Below are positions 24,722 through 33,239 of a DNA stretch of 48,271 nt, piece after piece. The position numbers were made by a program, and so were the translations under genes. The stretch comes from a bacterium (GTDB lineage: Bacteria > Patescibacteriota > Saccharimonadia > Saccharimonadales > UBA4665), in NCBI GenBank assembly GCA_021799595.1, contig JAJZAF010000006.1, positions 1-48,271 of the forward strand. Reading direction: 5' to 3'. The notes under the pieces were generated by a model. It saw only the letters and a list, made by a program, of their open reading frames with translations, was not told the origin of the DNA and made no database searches. The first letter of the stretch is position 1; every line of letters begins with the position of its first letter.

Positions 24722-25223
24722 AATTGAATTTAGGAATGATCTCAAACGGAAACGTTTGGGGCTTGGCGTGTCAAAACGAGCACAGCTTAGTCAGCGTATT
24801 TGTCAGCAGTTACAGACACTCGATTGGCGAGATGTGATACAAGTTCATTGTTATGAACCACTGCTTGAACTTGGAGAAGTAGATATAGGTACATTTATGC
24901 GTTGGCTTACCGGATCTTTTCCGCACATAAATCTCTTTACCTCCAAACGATTCGGTCAAGCATGGAGAATTGTCGCTCAAAAAGACCAAGTTTCGCTGAA
25001 GAAAATTTCGTTTGATGTAGTAATTGTGCCAATGCTTGGGTGCGATATAAGCCTGAATCGTATAGGATATGGCGGTGGCTACTACGATAAACTGCTTATT
25101 GCCCAGCCACAAGCACAGAAAATAGGAGTTTGCTTTGAGATCTGCCGAGTAGCACAGCTACCCGTTCAAGAACATGATGTCCCGATGGACAGAATTGTTA
25201 CAGAACGGCAGATATACCAATAA
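24714..25223 (+). CDS. 5-formyltetrahydrofolate cyclo-ligase
   Basis: 169-residue MTHFS/YgfA-family enzyme converting 5-formyl-THF to 5,10-methenyl-THF with ATP. It shows the basic N-terminal helix (FRNDLKRKRLGL), the substrate region VHCYEPLLELGEVDIG, DVVIVPMLGCDISLNRIGYGGGYYDKLL (the family signature) and the terminal HDVPMDRIVTE. Its ATG lies within the stop region of the preceding kinase gene. In a genome with few biosynthetic genes it would recycle scavenged folate; that role is inference. Confidence 0.92.
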   Translation: MNKIEFRNDLKRKRLGLGVSKRAQLSQRICQQLQTLDWRDVIQVHCYEPLLELGEVDIGTFMRWLTGSFPHINLFTSKRFGQAWRIVAQKDQVSLKKISFDVVIVPMLGCDISLNRIGYGGGYYDKLLIAQPQAQKIGVCFEICRVAQLPVQEHDVPMDRIVTERQIYQ

Positions 25224-25340
25224 CTTTTCCTCAAAATCGCTTTTTTGTTCTTTCAGAGCTCATTAGCATGACTAAAATTTACGGAAACAAGCGACTTTAA
25301 GATTAATATGTTTGCTTTTTTTGCGAGCTTCTCGATAGCG

Positions 25341-25346
25341 TATACT
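25341..25346 (+). promoter_or_regulatory. -10 box of polA, predicted leaderless
   Basis: TATACT preceded by G, 7 nt before the polA ATG. The 130-bp gap 25224-25353 also has T-runs and a weak TCGCTT/AAGCGA inverted pair. I do not call a terminator there. Confidence 0.5.
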
Positions 25347-25353
25347 GTGGATA

Positions 25354-28014
25354 ATGAGAGAGAGTAATCCCCAGAAAGGGAAAAGGCTGGTCATTATTGA
25401 TGGTAAAAGCGTCTTTTACAGAGGATATTACGCTATGCCTAATTTGGCTACCAAAGAGGGTAAACCAACCGGTGGCGTTTTTGGTTTTGCCACCATGGCC
25501 TTAGAAGTTATCAGGCAGCTAAAACCGGATTATGTAGCGGTCGCCTGGGACAAACCGAAGACTAATATTCGTAAGCGTCTTGAACTTTATTCTGAATACA
25601 AAGCAGGTCGCAAGCCTGCTCCACCAGATTTTTATGAACAAATTCCTTTGTTGCACGAACTACTCAATGCATTTGGCTGGCCACTTTATGAACTCGACGA
25701 CTACGAGGCCGATGACATTATGGGTACTTTAGCAGTTCAAGCTCGCAAGAAAGAGATTGAAACGCTGCTTGTTACTTCTGATCTTGATATGTTGCAGCTC
25801 GTTAATGGCAAAGTGCATGTTTATGTTCTCAAAACTGGCTTATCTAACATTGAACTATATTCGCCAAAGAGCTTTGAGGCTAAATATGGTATTCGGGTAG
25901 ATCAATTTCTTGACTTTAAGGCTATTAAAGGCGACACCTCAGACAATATACCTGGTGTACCTGGTATAGGTGAGAAAGGGGCCTTAGATCTTATCAGACA
26001 GTTCAAGACGCTCGATAATGTCTATGCTAATCTCTCGCTCATAAAAGAGTCAGTCCGGAAAAAATTAGAAGCCGGTCGGAAGTTGGCCTATTTAAGTAAA
26101 GAACTGGCTCGTATTTGGACTGACGCGCCTTTGAAGTTGAAGTTATCTGACCTCGATGGCAGTCATATCCAGCCCGAGAAAGTGCTACAGCTATTAGAGC
26201 AGCTGGAATTTCGATCCCTGGCTCGTCGCTTGCCAGAAGTGATGCAGGTAGCAATAGATAATCATCAGGGTGCTCAAGGAGCAATGCCTATTAAACCTAT
26301 CCAAAACGTTGTCGTCGATAGCCTATCCAAGCTAAAGCAGCTGGCTTTAGTCGGCGGCGAAAAGCTATATATATACCCTCAGGCAGCCGGTAAACACGGT
26401 CGTCAGCCGCAGGTGTTGCTTTTAAGTATTGATGGCAAGACGGTTTACAGTTTTGATCTACGAAAAATCGGGAATCTGTTTGTGGAACATTTTAATCTAC
26501 CACAATTGCCGCTTATTGGCTATGACGTGAAATATGGTTTGAAAGTTCTGCGGGCGCTCGGTTACGATAAACGTCCCCCGGTAGGCCATGATGTGTTAAT
26601 CGGGGCCTTTTTACTTAACTCTTTGCGTCGTGAACAGACGCTTAGCGAATTGGCGGTAAGTGACCTAACATACGAGGTTTCTCCTCTTGAGGACCTTGAT
26701 CCTGAGCAAATTATTGTTAGAGCACCTGAAATAATCTCGGTTATTAAGTCACTCCATGAACAACAGATAGAAGCGATCAAGAAGGTGCCAAAACTTGATT
26801 CGCTTGCCAAAGACATTGAGTGGCCGGTCATACCAGTTTTAGCAGACATGGAGTACGTTGGCATAGAACTTGATACTGACTACCTAAAACAATTTGCTCA
26901 AGAGATCAATGATTATATTTCTGATTATGAACAGCAAATATATGGTTATGCTGACCAGCAGTTTAATATCGGTTCACCAACGCAGCTAGCAGACATTCTG
27001 TTTGTAAAATTACATTTACCAAGTACAAGTATAAAAAAGGGCAAGACTGGCTATAGTACCGCTGCTAGCGAGCTGGATAAACTTCGTGGCGTACATCCCA
27101 TTATTGATCTGATCACGCAATATCGGGAGGTAGCGAAACTTAAAAACACGTATGTCGATACACTGCCGAAGCTCGTTGATGAACATTCACGTGTCCACAC
27201 GACCTTCAATTTAACTATTGCCCAGACTGGTCGCTTGAGTAGCACAGATCCTAATTTACAGAATATCCCAATTCGAACTGAACTTGGTCGACACATTCGA
27301 ACAGCCTTCGTCTCCGGTCCTGGCAAACAATTAATAAGTGCTGACTATTCTCAGTTTGAATTGCGTCTCGCCGCAGTGCTTGCAAAAGACAGAGACCTGA
27401 TTGCCATGTTCAACCGGGGGGCAGATATCCATGCTATGACGGCAGCTTTAGTATACGAACGACGGCCGGAAGATATAACAAAACAGATGCGGAGAGCTGC
27501 CAAAGTTATCAATTTTGGCATCCTCTATGGCATGAGCCCGCATGGCTTATCAATTGCCACCGGCATGAGTCAGGAGCAAGCCGTATCATTTATAGAAAGG
27601 TATAAAGCAGTTCGCAGACCATTGTTCCATTACATGGATACATTAAAAGAAAAGGCACGTACCGATGGGTATGTGGAGACCCTTTTTGGCCGTCGCCGCC
27701 CGATGCCGGATATCCATTCCAGCAACTTTGTGGTCAGACAAGCAGCAGAACGGGCTGCTATTAATATGCCTATACAAGGCACAGAAGCTGATCTTATGAA
27801 GATGGCGATGAAGAAGGTTGCTGATGAGTTATCGACCCAATTCGACGAAGCAGTGCTGCTATTACAAATTCATGATTCCATTTTGTTGGAATGTTTAGAA
27901 GGTGACACTAAACGTATCGGGACTATGCTGAAAAATTCTATGGAGCATGTCTATAAACTGCCGGTTCGGCTTGATGTAGATGTTACGGTTGGAGATAATT
28001 GGGGGCAACTATAG
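25354..28014 (+). CDS. polA: DNA polymerase I, proofreading domain degenerate
   Basis: 886-residue family A polymerase for primer removal and repair synthesis. The 5'-3' nuclease occupies about 1-290 (VIIDGKSVFYRGYYAMP, YEADDIMGTLA, SDLDMLQLV, GVPGIGEKGALDLI). The middle 3'-5' exonuclease domain is inactive by motif: the DxE site reads LYIYPQAAG (about 337) and exo II reads GYDVKYGLKVL. The polymerase domain has SADYSQFELRLAA (about 663), RRAAKVINFGILYGM with the O-helix Lys and Phe, and QIHDSILLE, where the usual HDE is H840-D-S842. The catalytic Asps are present, so synthesis should work without proofreading. Its stop overlaps the convergent gene by 6 bp. Confidence 0.96.
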   Translation: MRESNPQKGKRLVIIDGKSVFYRGYYAMPNLATKEGKPTGGVFGFATMALEVIRQLKPDYVAVAWDKPKTNIRKRLELYSEYKAGRKPAPPDFYEQIPLLHELLNAFGWPLYELDDYEADDIMGTLAVQARKKEIETLLVTSDLDMLQLVNGKVHVYVLKTGLSNIELYSPKSFEAKYGIRVDQFLDFKAIKGDTSDNIPGVPGIGEKGALDLIRQFKTLDNVYANLSLIKESVRKKLEAGRKLAYLSKELARIWTDAPLKLKLSDLDGSHIQPEKVLQLLEQLEFRSLARRLPEVMQVAIDNHQGAQGAMPIKPIQNVVVDSLSKLKQLALVGGEKLYIYPQAAGKHGRQPQVLLLSIDGKTVYSFDLRKIGNLFVEHFNLPQLPLIGYDVKYGLKVLRALGYDKRPPVGHDVLIGAFLLNSLRREQTLSELAVSDLTYEVSPLEDLDPEQIIVRAPEIISVIKSLHEQQIEAIKKVPKLDSLAKDIEWPVIPVLADMEYVGIELDTDYLKQFAQEINDYISDYEQQIYGYADQQFNIGSPTQLADILFVKLHLPSTSIKKGKTGYSTAASELDKLRGVHPIIDLITQYREVAKLKNTYVDTLPKLVDEHSRVHTTFNLTIAQTGRLSSTDPNLQNIPIRTELGRHIRTAFVSGPGKQLISADYSQFELRLAAVLAKDRDLIAMFNRGADIHAMTAALVYERRPEDITKQMRRAAKVINFGILYGMSPHGLSIATGMSQEQAVSFIERYKAVRRPLFHYMDTLKEKARTDGYVETLFGRRRPMPDIHSSNFVVRQAAERAAINMPIQGTEADLMKMAMKKVADELSTQFDEAVLLLQIHDSILLECLEGDTKRIGTMLKNSMEHVYKLPVRLDVDVTVGDNWGQL

Positions 28015-28461
28015 AGAAACGTGCGACTTCCGACGTCTTTGGCGTTTAACGACACGTCGACCGCCAGATCGAATGAGTCTATAGGCTAGACTTATAACCC
28101 ATAGAGAGAAAGCAATATCGAGTAGTGAGGTTATAAGACCGAGTAAGCTGTTATGGTATGTAAGATTGAGCTTGACATTATAGCCGGCAACGCAAAACAC
28201 AGCAAACTCAGCTAGTATAAGTAATATGGCTAACTTCCGGTTACGACTATTTTGGGCCAAGACGCCAATTGCAGCAACTATACCAAACCAGGTCACGAGC
28301 AGTAAGTAGAAAATAACGGATACTAGTAGATTGCTAACGCAGCTATTACCATTGTGACGGCAGGTGCTAATTATAGATTCCAGTGCACCGGCAATATTGA
28401 TGAGGCCGAGGACAATAAATTGTGCAAGTGTCGCTATGCCTGTTTCATATGTTAAGCGCAT
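28009..28461 (-). CDS. Four-helix membrane protein, function unknown
   Basis: 150 residues, family not recognised. Hydrophobic segments lie at about 9-30, 44-68, 77-95 and 104-130, and the tail is strongly basic (GGRRVVKRQRRRKSH), probably cytoplasmic. Two cysteines (STCRHNGNSCVSN) sit in the first loop and could form a disulfide outside. A minus-strand TATAAT (28471-28476) lies 9 nt before the ATG, again close to a leaderless arrangement. It converges on polA with a 6-bp overlap. Confidence 0.72.
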   Translation of the reverse strand: MRLTYETGIATLAQFIVLGLINIAGALESIISTCRHNGNSCVSNLLVSVIFYLLLVTWFGIVAAIGVLAQNSRNRKLAILLILAEFAVFCVAGYNVKLNLTYHNSLLGLITSLLDIAFSLWVISLAYRLIRSGGRRVVKRQRRRKSHVSL

Positions 28462-28580
28462 ACCTAACCTATTATAAAGTATGTAACTTTAACAAAAGCT
28501 GAGTGCCGAGGCATGTAGTTTAACGTTATATTTGCAAGAAATACAAGGCAGTGTTATTATACTGCAATAGGAAAAGGAAG

Positions 28581-29141
28581 ATGCGGCGTTACTATATTGG
28601 ATTTTTAATTACCTTTTTACTGTTGCTTTTGTTAGTAATTCTTTTCATTCACCCTTCAAATAAACCCAATGTTCCGTCTATTCATATGCCGCTAGCAGAT
28701 TATGCAACAACAGGTTCATACGCGCGTTTAACTATTGATGGACCGACTAATGCCGATATAGAGCACCAGCAAGTACAAATAACTGTCAATGCTTCAAATG
28801 TAACGTTCGCTCAGTTGCAAGGATATAACGGCAAAGTGGTGGTGCAAGAGCAATTTGCTAACTCTTTGAATGCCTATTCAGCCTTTTTAAAATCACTTGC
28901 TTTAGGTGGCTACACACAAGGTAATACAAGTAGCGCTCTGAGGAGCGAGCAAGGTTACTGCCCGCTTGGTGATCGATATATTTTTGAACTGAACCAAGGC
29001 GGTAGCGATATTGAGCGTTTATGGGCAACCAGCTGCCCAGGTATTACAAAGACATACGATGGCAATCTGCCACTTACGCTTGATTTATTTGAGGCTCAGG
29101 TGCCGAATTATATAAACCTCGTCAGAAACGTTACATTCTAA
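28581..29141 (+). CDS. Membrane-anchored extracytoplasmic protein, function unknown
   Basis: 186 residues, family not recognised. It begins with a signal-anchor (MRRYYIGFLITFLLLLLLVILFI) without a lipobox, then a Pro/His-rich stretch and a soluble domain with beta-type segments (YARLTIDGPTNA, QQVQITVNASNVTF, KVVVQEQF) and two cysteines (GYCPLGDRY, TSCPGITK) suited to an external disulfide. The frame extends to a GTG at 28551, but the ATG at 28581 is preferred: TATACT at 28558-28563 places that GTG before the likely transcript start, and the signal-anchor then sits at the N-terminus. Confidence 0.72.
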   Translation: MRRYYIGFLITFLLLLLLVILFIHPSNKPNVPSIHMPLADYATTGSYARLTIDGPTNADIEHQQVQITVNASNVTFAQLQGYNGKVVVQEQFANSLNAYSAFLKSLALGGYTQGNTSSALRSEQGYCPLGDRYIFELNQGGSDIERLWATSCPGITKTYDGNLPLTLDLFEAQVPNYINLVRNVTF

Positions 29142-29163
29142 ACGAATATGTAACAATAAAGGT

Positions 29164-29736
29164 ATGATCCGGGCTCTTATTTTTGATTGTTTTGGTGTGC
29201 TCATCGGTGAAGGTTTCGATAGTACATACCAACAAGCTGGTGGCGATCCATCACGTGACAGAGGTTTTATTAATGATACGCTTAAGAAAGCAAATCTCGG
29301 CCAGATTAAAGATAATCAATTCCATAAAGCTATGGCCGACAAACTGAAAGTAACTATGGCCAGGTGGCAACAGATAATTAGAGATGCCGAACAAGTGAAC
29401 GTTGAGCTGCTTGCCTACATAGGTACTATTCATGCCCATTACAAGACGGCTATTTTAAGTAATGCTAATTACGGCGTCCTAGACCAAAAAATAGGAAAAG
29501 AATGCCTAGAGCAATTATTCGATGAAGTTATTGTTTCTGCAGATGTCGGCATGATAAAACCGGATATCCGAATGTATCAACTTACTATTGATCGCCTGGG
29601 AGTATCTGCTAATCAGTGCATCTATATTGATGACAGAGAAAGTTTTGTACAGGTTGCTGACTCTATTGGTATGCTAGGTTTGGTTTACCATAATACCCAA
29701 CAGATCAAAAGTGCCATAGCGGCGCGGTTAGTTTAG
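29164..29736 (+). CDS. HAD-superfamily hydrolase
   Basis: 190-residue haloacid-dehalogenase-like protein. Motif I is FDCFGVL with nucleophile Asp8; the second position is Phe10 instead of Asp. Motif II is Ser99 in AILSNAN, motif III Lys132 in VGMIKPDIRMY and motif IV Asp156-Asp157 in IYIDDRES. A helical cap lies between residues 15 and 85. Members with this motif I include sugar-phosphate and nucleotide phosphatases; the substrate is not predictable. Its HAD core resembles that of the HTH-HAD fusion at 2102-2932 in motif spacing, so the two may be distant paralogues. Confidence 0.88.
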   Translation: MIRALIFDCFGVLIGEGFDSTYQQAGGDPSRDRGFINDTLKKANLGQIKDNQFHKAMADKLKVTMARWQQIIRDAEQVNVELLAYIGTIHAHYKTAILSNANYGVLDQKIGKECLEQLFDEVIVSADVGMIKPDIRMYQLTIDRLGVSANQCIYIDDRESFVQVADSIGMLGLVYHNTQQIKSAIAARLV

Positions 29737-29737
29737 T

Positions 29738-29974
29738 CTATTCGATGCGGAAGACAAGCCGTTTGTCTATTTGGCAACGACGTTTCAGGTCAGGACTCCG
29801 TAGCCTTAGGGTATTGGCTAAAGAGGCACTATGAACTGAAATAATGATGGATTGAGCCTGCATAGTAATACGTGGTGTCATATTAAATTCTTTTTTAATG
29901 TATCTTTTAATCGCATCAACCTCCGGCGGTGTTGAGAAGTCATAATCATCTAAGATGCTTTTAAGAGAGTCCAT
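29738..29974 (-). CDS. Small DUF721/DciA-like protein (78 aa)
   Basis: 78 residues starting MDSLKSILDDYDFSTPPEVD, with a helix (VDAIKRYIKKEFN), then strands IIISVHSASLANTLRLR and KRLVFRIE. The strand with 'V.S..LAN.L.LR' resembles the C-terminal core of DUF721/DciA proteins that help load the replicative helicase. The match is by eye and tentative. The ATG at 29974 has AAGGA 7 nt upstream and a minus-strand TATACT (29987-29992) before it; the open frame to a TTG at 30001 would overlap the promoter. It diverges from mutM. Confidence 0.6.
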   Translation of the reverse strand: MDSLKSILDDYDFSTPPEVDAIKRYIKKEFNMTPRITMQAQSIIISVHSASLANTLRLRSPDLKRRCQIDKRLVFRIE

Positions 29975-29986
29975 AAGCCAGTCCTT

Positions 29987-30002
29987 AGTATACTGATACA
30001 AT
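29987..30002. promoter_or_regulatory. Back-to-back -10 boxes, DUF721-like gene and mutM
   Basis: Minus-strand TATACT (29987-29992) and plus-strand TACAAT (29997-30002) are only 4 bp apart. TACAAT ends 7 nt before the mutM ATG, predicting a leaderless mutM message. The two polymerases could not bind together. Confidence 0.5.
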
Positions 30003-30009
30003 AAACAGC

Positions 30010-30885
30010 ATGCCAGAATTACCGGAGGTTGAGACTGTTCGACGTGGGTTAGCGCGACTGCTGCCGAACAGGATTATCCAATCAGTTAAAGCCGATTGGC
30101 CGAAATCGTTTCCGAACTCAGAAAATGAGGTAAAACAATTTCTCATAAATTCTCAAATAATACGTGTCTCACGTCGCGGCAAGGTGCTGATTTTTGTTCT
30201 TTCAAGTGGATATGTATTACTTGTTCACTTAAAAATGACCGGTCAGTTAGTCTTTCGTAGCAATCATGAGCATTTTGGGGCCGGTCACCCGACGCATTCT
30301 CTCATAGGTAAACTACCGGACCAATCAACGCGAGTTACTATCAAATTTATTGATGGTAGCCGATTATTTTTTAATGATCAGCGAAAGTTTGGTTGGATGC
30401 GTCTTCTACCGGGCAACAAAGTGAATGAGCTGGACTTTTTCAAGAAGTTCGGGCCAGAACCCTTGGCAAAAGGCTTTTCTTGGTACCAATTGCAAGAACG
30501 TCTCAAGCGTCGACCCAACACTACTATCAAAGCGGCGCTGCTGGACCAGAGTGTTGTTGCTGGGGTTGGTAACATCTATGCTGACGAGGCGCTCTGGGGG
30601 GCAAAAATCCATCCTGCGACACTCACAAAATCTCTATCTGCCAACCAATTACAGCAACTCCATAAAGAACTAATTTTCGTTCTCAAACTAGCAATTGCTA
30701 AAGGTGGATCTACTGACAAGAATTATGTGGACGCAGAAGGCAAACAAGGAAGCTATCTTAACTTTGCGCACGTTTTTCGTCGAGAGGGTCAAACTTGCCC
30801 TCGTTGCAGCAATACTATTATGAAAATCCGGGTAGCAAGCCGGGGTACACACATCTGTCCGTCATGCCAACAGCTAAAAGCGTAA
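30010..30885 (+). CDS. mutM: Formamidopyrimidine-DNA glycosylase (Fpg/MutM)
   Basis: 291-residue bifunctional glycosylase/AP lyase that removes 8-oxoguanine and FaPy lesions. The N-terminal PELPEVETVRRGL provides the Pro nucleophile and Glu; VHLKMTGQLVF holds the conserved Lys; DQRKFGWMRLL, AGVGNIYADEALWGAKIHP and the C-terminal zinc finger (CPRCSNTIMKIRV...GTHICPSCQ) are complete. All four zinc cysteines are present, in contrast to the DnaG in this window. It converges on the trehalose gene with 3 bp between stops. Confidence 0.97.
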   Translation: MPELPEVETVRRGLARLLPNRIIQSVKADWPKSFPNSENEVKQFLINSQIIRVSRRGKVLIFVLSSGYVLLVHLKMTGQLVFRSNHEHFGAGHPTHSLIGKLPDQSTRVTIKFIDGSRLFFNDQRKFGWMRLLPGNKVNELDFFKKFGPEPLAKGFSWYQLQERLKRRPNTTIKAALLDQSVVAGVGNIYADEALWGAKIHPATLTKSLSANQLQQLHKELIFVLKLAIAKGGSTDKNYVDAEGKQGSYLNFAHVFRREGQTCPRCSNTIMKIRVASRGTHICPSCQQLKA

Positions 30886-30888
30886 TCC

Positions 30889-33087
30889 TCAATCGCGCTG
30901 GGAATAGGCTATCTCTTCAAGCAGGGCAATAACTTCTTGACTGGAGTTAAGGCGAAAACGGGCAGCACTGTGGCCGTGGCCGACCTTCACGCTAAAACTA
31001 TCAGGCGGAAGGGCTGTAAACAGCGATTCATCAGTTGTATCATCGCCAATAGCCAAGATAAAGTCGTGAGGCTTATTAAGCCAAGCTTGAGCAGCGTGGG
31101 CTTTAGATACTTGAGGATTTTTAATCTCCAGTATTTTATTGCCCTGCAGCATCTCTAACCTATAAGTCTTAAGCAATGGCTTAAGGGCACGCTTGATAAT
31201 GACCAGATTTTTAGCTGCAAAATAGGGGTCAGCTGCTCGATAATGCCAGACAATAGAGTGTGGTTTAATTTCTATACGTGCACCAGGAGTAGCTTCGGCA
31301 TATTGTTGTAGAGCGGGTAGAAGTAGCGACTTCCAGTCGGTGTTAATGGGCTTAACTAACTTCCAGGTTTTACGATTCGCATTTCTAAACGATGCCCCAT
31401 GCTCACTAATGAGATTAATAGGCAGACCAGAAAACCAATTGTCAAGTTCCTCGTCGCTACGACCGCTCACGATAACTATCTCATTAGCTGGATCAGCTGC
31501 TAAGTCACCTAAGAGGTGAAGTAACGATTGCGGCGGCGAAGCTTGCTCATAGTTCATGGTAAAAGGCACCAGACTGCCATCGTAGTCGAGTAGTAGTAGT
31601 CGTTTCTTTGCCTGATGGTACGATTTTATCAAATGCTCTTGTTGCTGCCCGCGCAATAAATGCATCATGCGTCGAGGAGCAGGGAACGGTTGTTGTAGCG
31701 CTTCAACAAATGTCTTGGCCCAATGATGAACAGTGTTCATTGCTATATCTTTTTGCATTCGCTTTAATCTGCTTCGAAGTTCTCGTTTTCGCATCGATAG
31801 CGCTAGCTCAAGAGCATTAACAAGGCTGTCCTGCTTACGAGGATTGACAATAAGTGCATCCTGAAGTTCCTGAGCAGCGCCAGCGGTTTCACTTAAGATA
31901 AGGACGCCACGACCATGGTTGCTCGCTACAAACTCTTTGGCAGAGAGATTCATACCATCCCTCAGCGGAGCAATGAAGGCAACGTCGGCTATACTAAAAA
32001 GTGCTGCCACGTTCTCAAACGGCTGGATCTCAGGAATGTAATCTATGGGTTGCCAACTAGCTGAACCATAATGCTGATTGATGCTCTTCGCAAGTGCTTC
32101 CAGGCGCCGCGCTAAATGAGCGTAGACCGAAAGATCAGTACGTGAAGGAGCTGCTACCATCACAAATATAACCTTATTTCTAAATTGCGGGTTATCATGC
32201 AGAAATTCTTCATATGCGTGAAGTCGGCCCTCAAGGTTTTTCGTAGGGTCAAGCCGGTCAACGCTGACAATTACCTTGCAGCCAGCATAATTTTTCTTAT
32301 ATGCTTTTGCTATTTTTTTAACGGTCTTCGACTTGCTGGCGGCAGCATATTTTTCATAGTCTATGCCCATAGGAAATTGAGCAATGCGGACTATTCGATC
32401 TCCCAACCTGATTGAATGATTATCATTAACCTCTCCGGCTCTTGTAGCTTTGACACTCTCCAAGAAATTGTGAACATAGTCAGCTGTATGAAAGCCGACA
32501 AGGTCAGCTCCGAGCATTCCGTTGATCAGCTGTTTAGCCTCAGGTAATCTCTGGATGGTTTTAGGAGCAGGAAAAGGTATATGAAGAAAAAAACCGATGT
32601 TTCTATGTAAGCCGGAAGAGCGGAGTAAATTGGGCAAGAGTAATAGTTGGTAATCATGAATCCAAATTTGGCTTTTATCTTCAGCTAAACTTTCAACTGT
32701 CTCGCCGAACCGCTGATTAATACGCTTATACGTTTGCCACCAGTTTTGTCGTCTCCTTTGGTCTATATTTTTCAGAGGCAGGTTGTGAAATAGCGGCCAG
32801 AGCAGGGAATTACTATAGCCACTATAGAAGGCGCTAATTTCTTTGCTACGCAAAAAGATAGGGTAGAAATTATGCTGTTTCAGTTCAACTATGATTGCTT
32901 CTCTATCTTCTGATGTCAGCTCATCGCTGGCAATGCCCGGCCAACCAACCCACCGATTGGCTGGGTCTTCCGCGTAGCTAGCAAGCCCAGTGGCAACACC
33001 GCCAATACTTGGTGAAAATATAAGTTGATCATTTTCTTTACTAACACTGATAGGAAGTCGGTTAGAGATAATTATTACCTGAGCCAT
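30889..33087 (-). CDS. Fused trehalose-6-phosphate synthase and phosphatase (OtsA-OtsB)
   Basis: 732 residues. The N-terminal half (about 1-455) is a GT20 synthase: VIIISNRLPISVS, SIGGVATGL, HDYQLLLLPNLLR, GFFLHIPFPAP, VDRLDPTKNLEGRL and LRDGMNLSAKEFVAS. It would join a nucleotide-glucose and glucose-6-P. The C-terminal part (about 480-732) is a HAD phosphatase with LLLDYDGSLVPF, IVIVSGRSDEELDNW, SEHGASFR and FILAIGDDTTDESLF, which would release trehalose. All motif residues look intact. The ATG at 33087 gives MAQVIIISNRL; a weak TAGATT lies 7 nt upstream. The isomerase at 10781-11806 could supply glucose-6-P. Confidence 0.95.
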   Translation of the reverse strand: MAQVIIISNRLPISVSKENDQLIFSPSIGGVATGLASYAEDPANRWVGWPGIASDELTSEDREAIIVELKQHNFYPIFLRSKEISAFYSGYSNSLLWPLFHNLPLKNIDQRRRQNWWQTYKRINQRFGETVESLAEDKSQIWIHDYQLLLLPNLLRSSGLHRNIGFFLHIPFPAPKTIQRLPEAKQLINGMLGADLVGFHTADYVHNFLESVKATRAGEVNDNHSIRLGDRIVRIAQFPMGIDYEKYAAASKSKTVKKIAKAYKKNYAGCKVIVSVDRLDPTKNLEGRLHAYEEFLHDNPQFRNKVIFVMVAAPSRTDLSVYAHLARRLEALAKSINQHYGSASWQPIDYIPEIQPFENVAALFSIADVAFIAPLRDGMNLSAKEFVASNHGRGVLILSETAGAAQELQDALIVNPRKQDSLVNALELALSMRKRELRSRLKRMQKDIAMNTVHHWAKTFVEALQQPFPAPRRMMHLLRGQQQEHLIKSYHQAKKRLLLLDYDGSLVPFTMNYEQASPPQSLLHLLGDLAADPANEIVIVSGRSDEELDNWFSGLPINLISEHGASFRNANRKTWKLVKPINTDWKSLLLPALQQYAEATPGARIEIKPHSIVWHYRAADPYFAAKNLVIIKRALKPLLKTYRLEMLQGNKILEIKNPQVSKAHAAQAWLNKPHDFILAIGDDTTDESLFTALPPDSFSVKVGHGHSAARFRLNSSQEVIALLEEIAYSQRD

Positions 33088-33203
33088 ATACACCAATCTA
33101 TTGAAGCATAGCAGAAAGTAGCATCTCCAGGCCTAAAAATTATTGGTAAAGAGTTGGCCAAAAATATGCAACTAGTTAACTTCACTTGTTTAGCCCCCTT
33201 TGT

Positions 33204-33232
33204 TTGGATTGATAGTGCAGCCACTTTACAAT
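33204..33232 (+). promoter_or_regulatory. holA promoter, predicted leaderless
   Basis: TTGGAT (33204-33209), a 17-bp spacer and TACAAT (33227-33232), 7 nt before the ATG at 33240. No ribosome binding site. The rest of 33097-33203 shows nothing recognisable. Confidence 0.5.
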
Positions 33233-33239
33233 ATATAGA

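Noticed and set aside
25224-25353. Terminator or small RNA between the folate enzyme gene and polA
   Set aside because: T-runs and a distant TCGCTT/AAGCGA pair are present, but no compact stem is followed by a T-tract.
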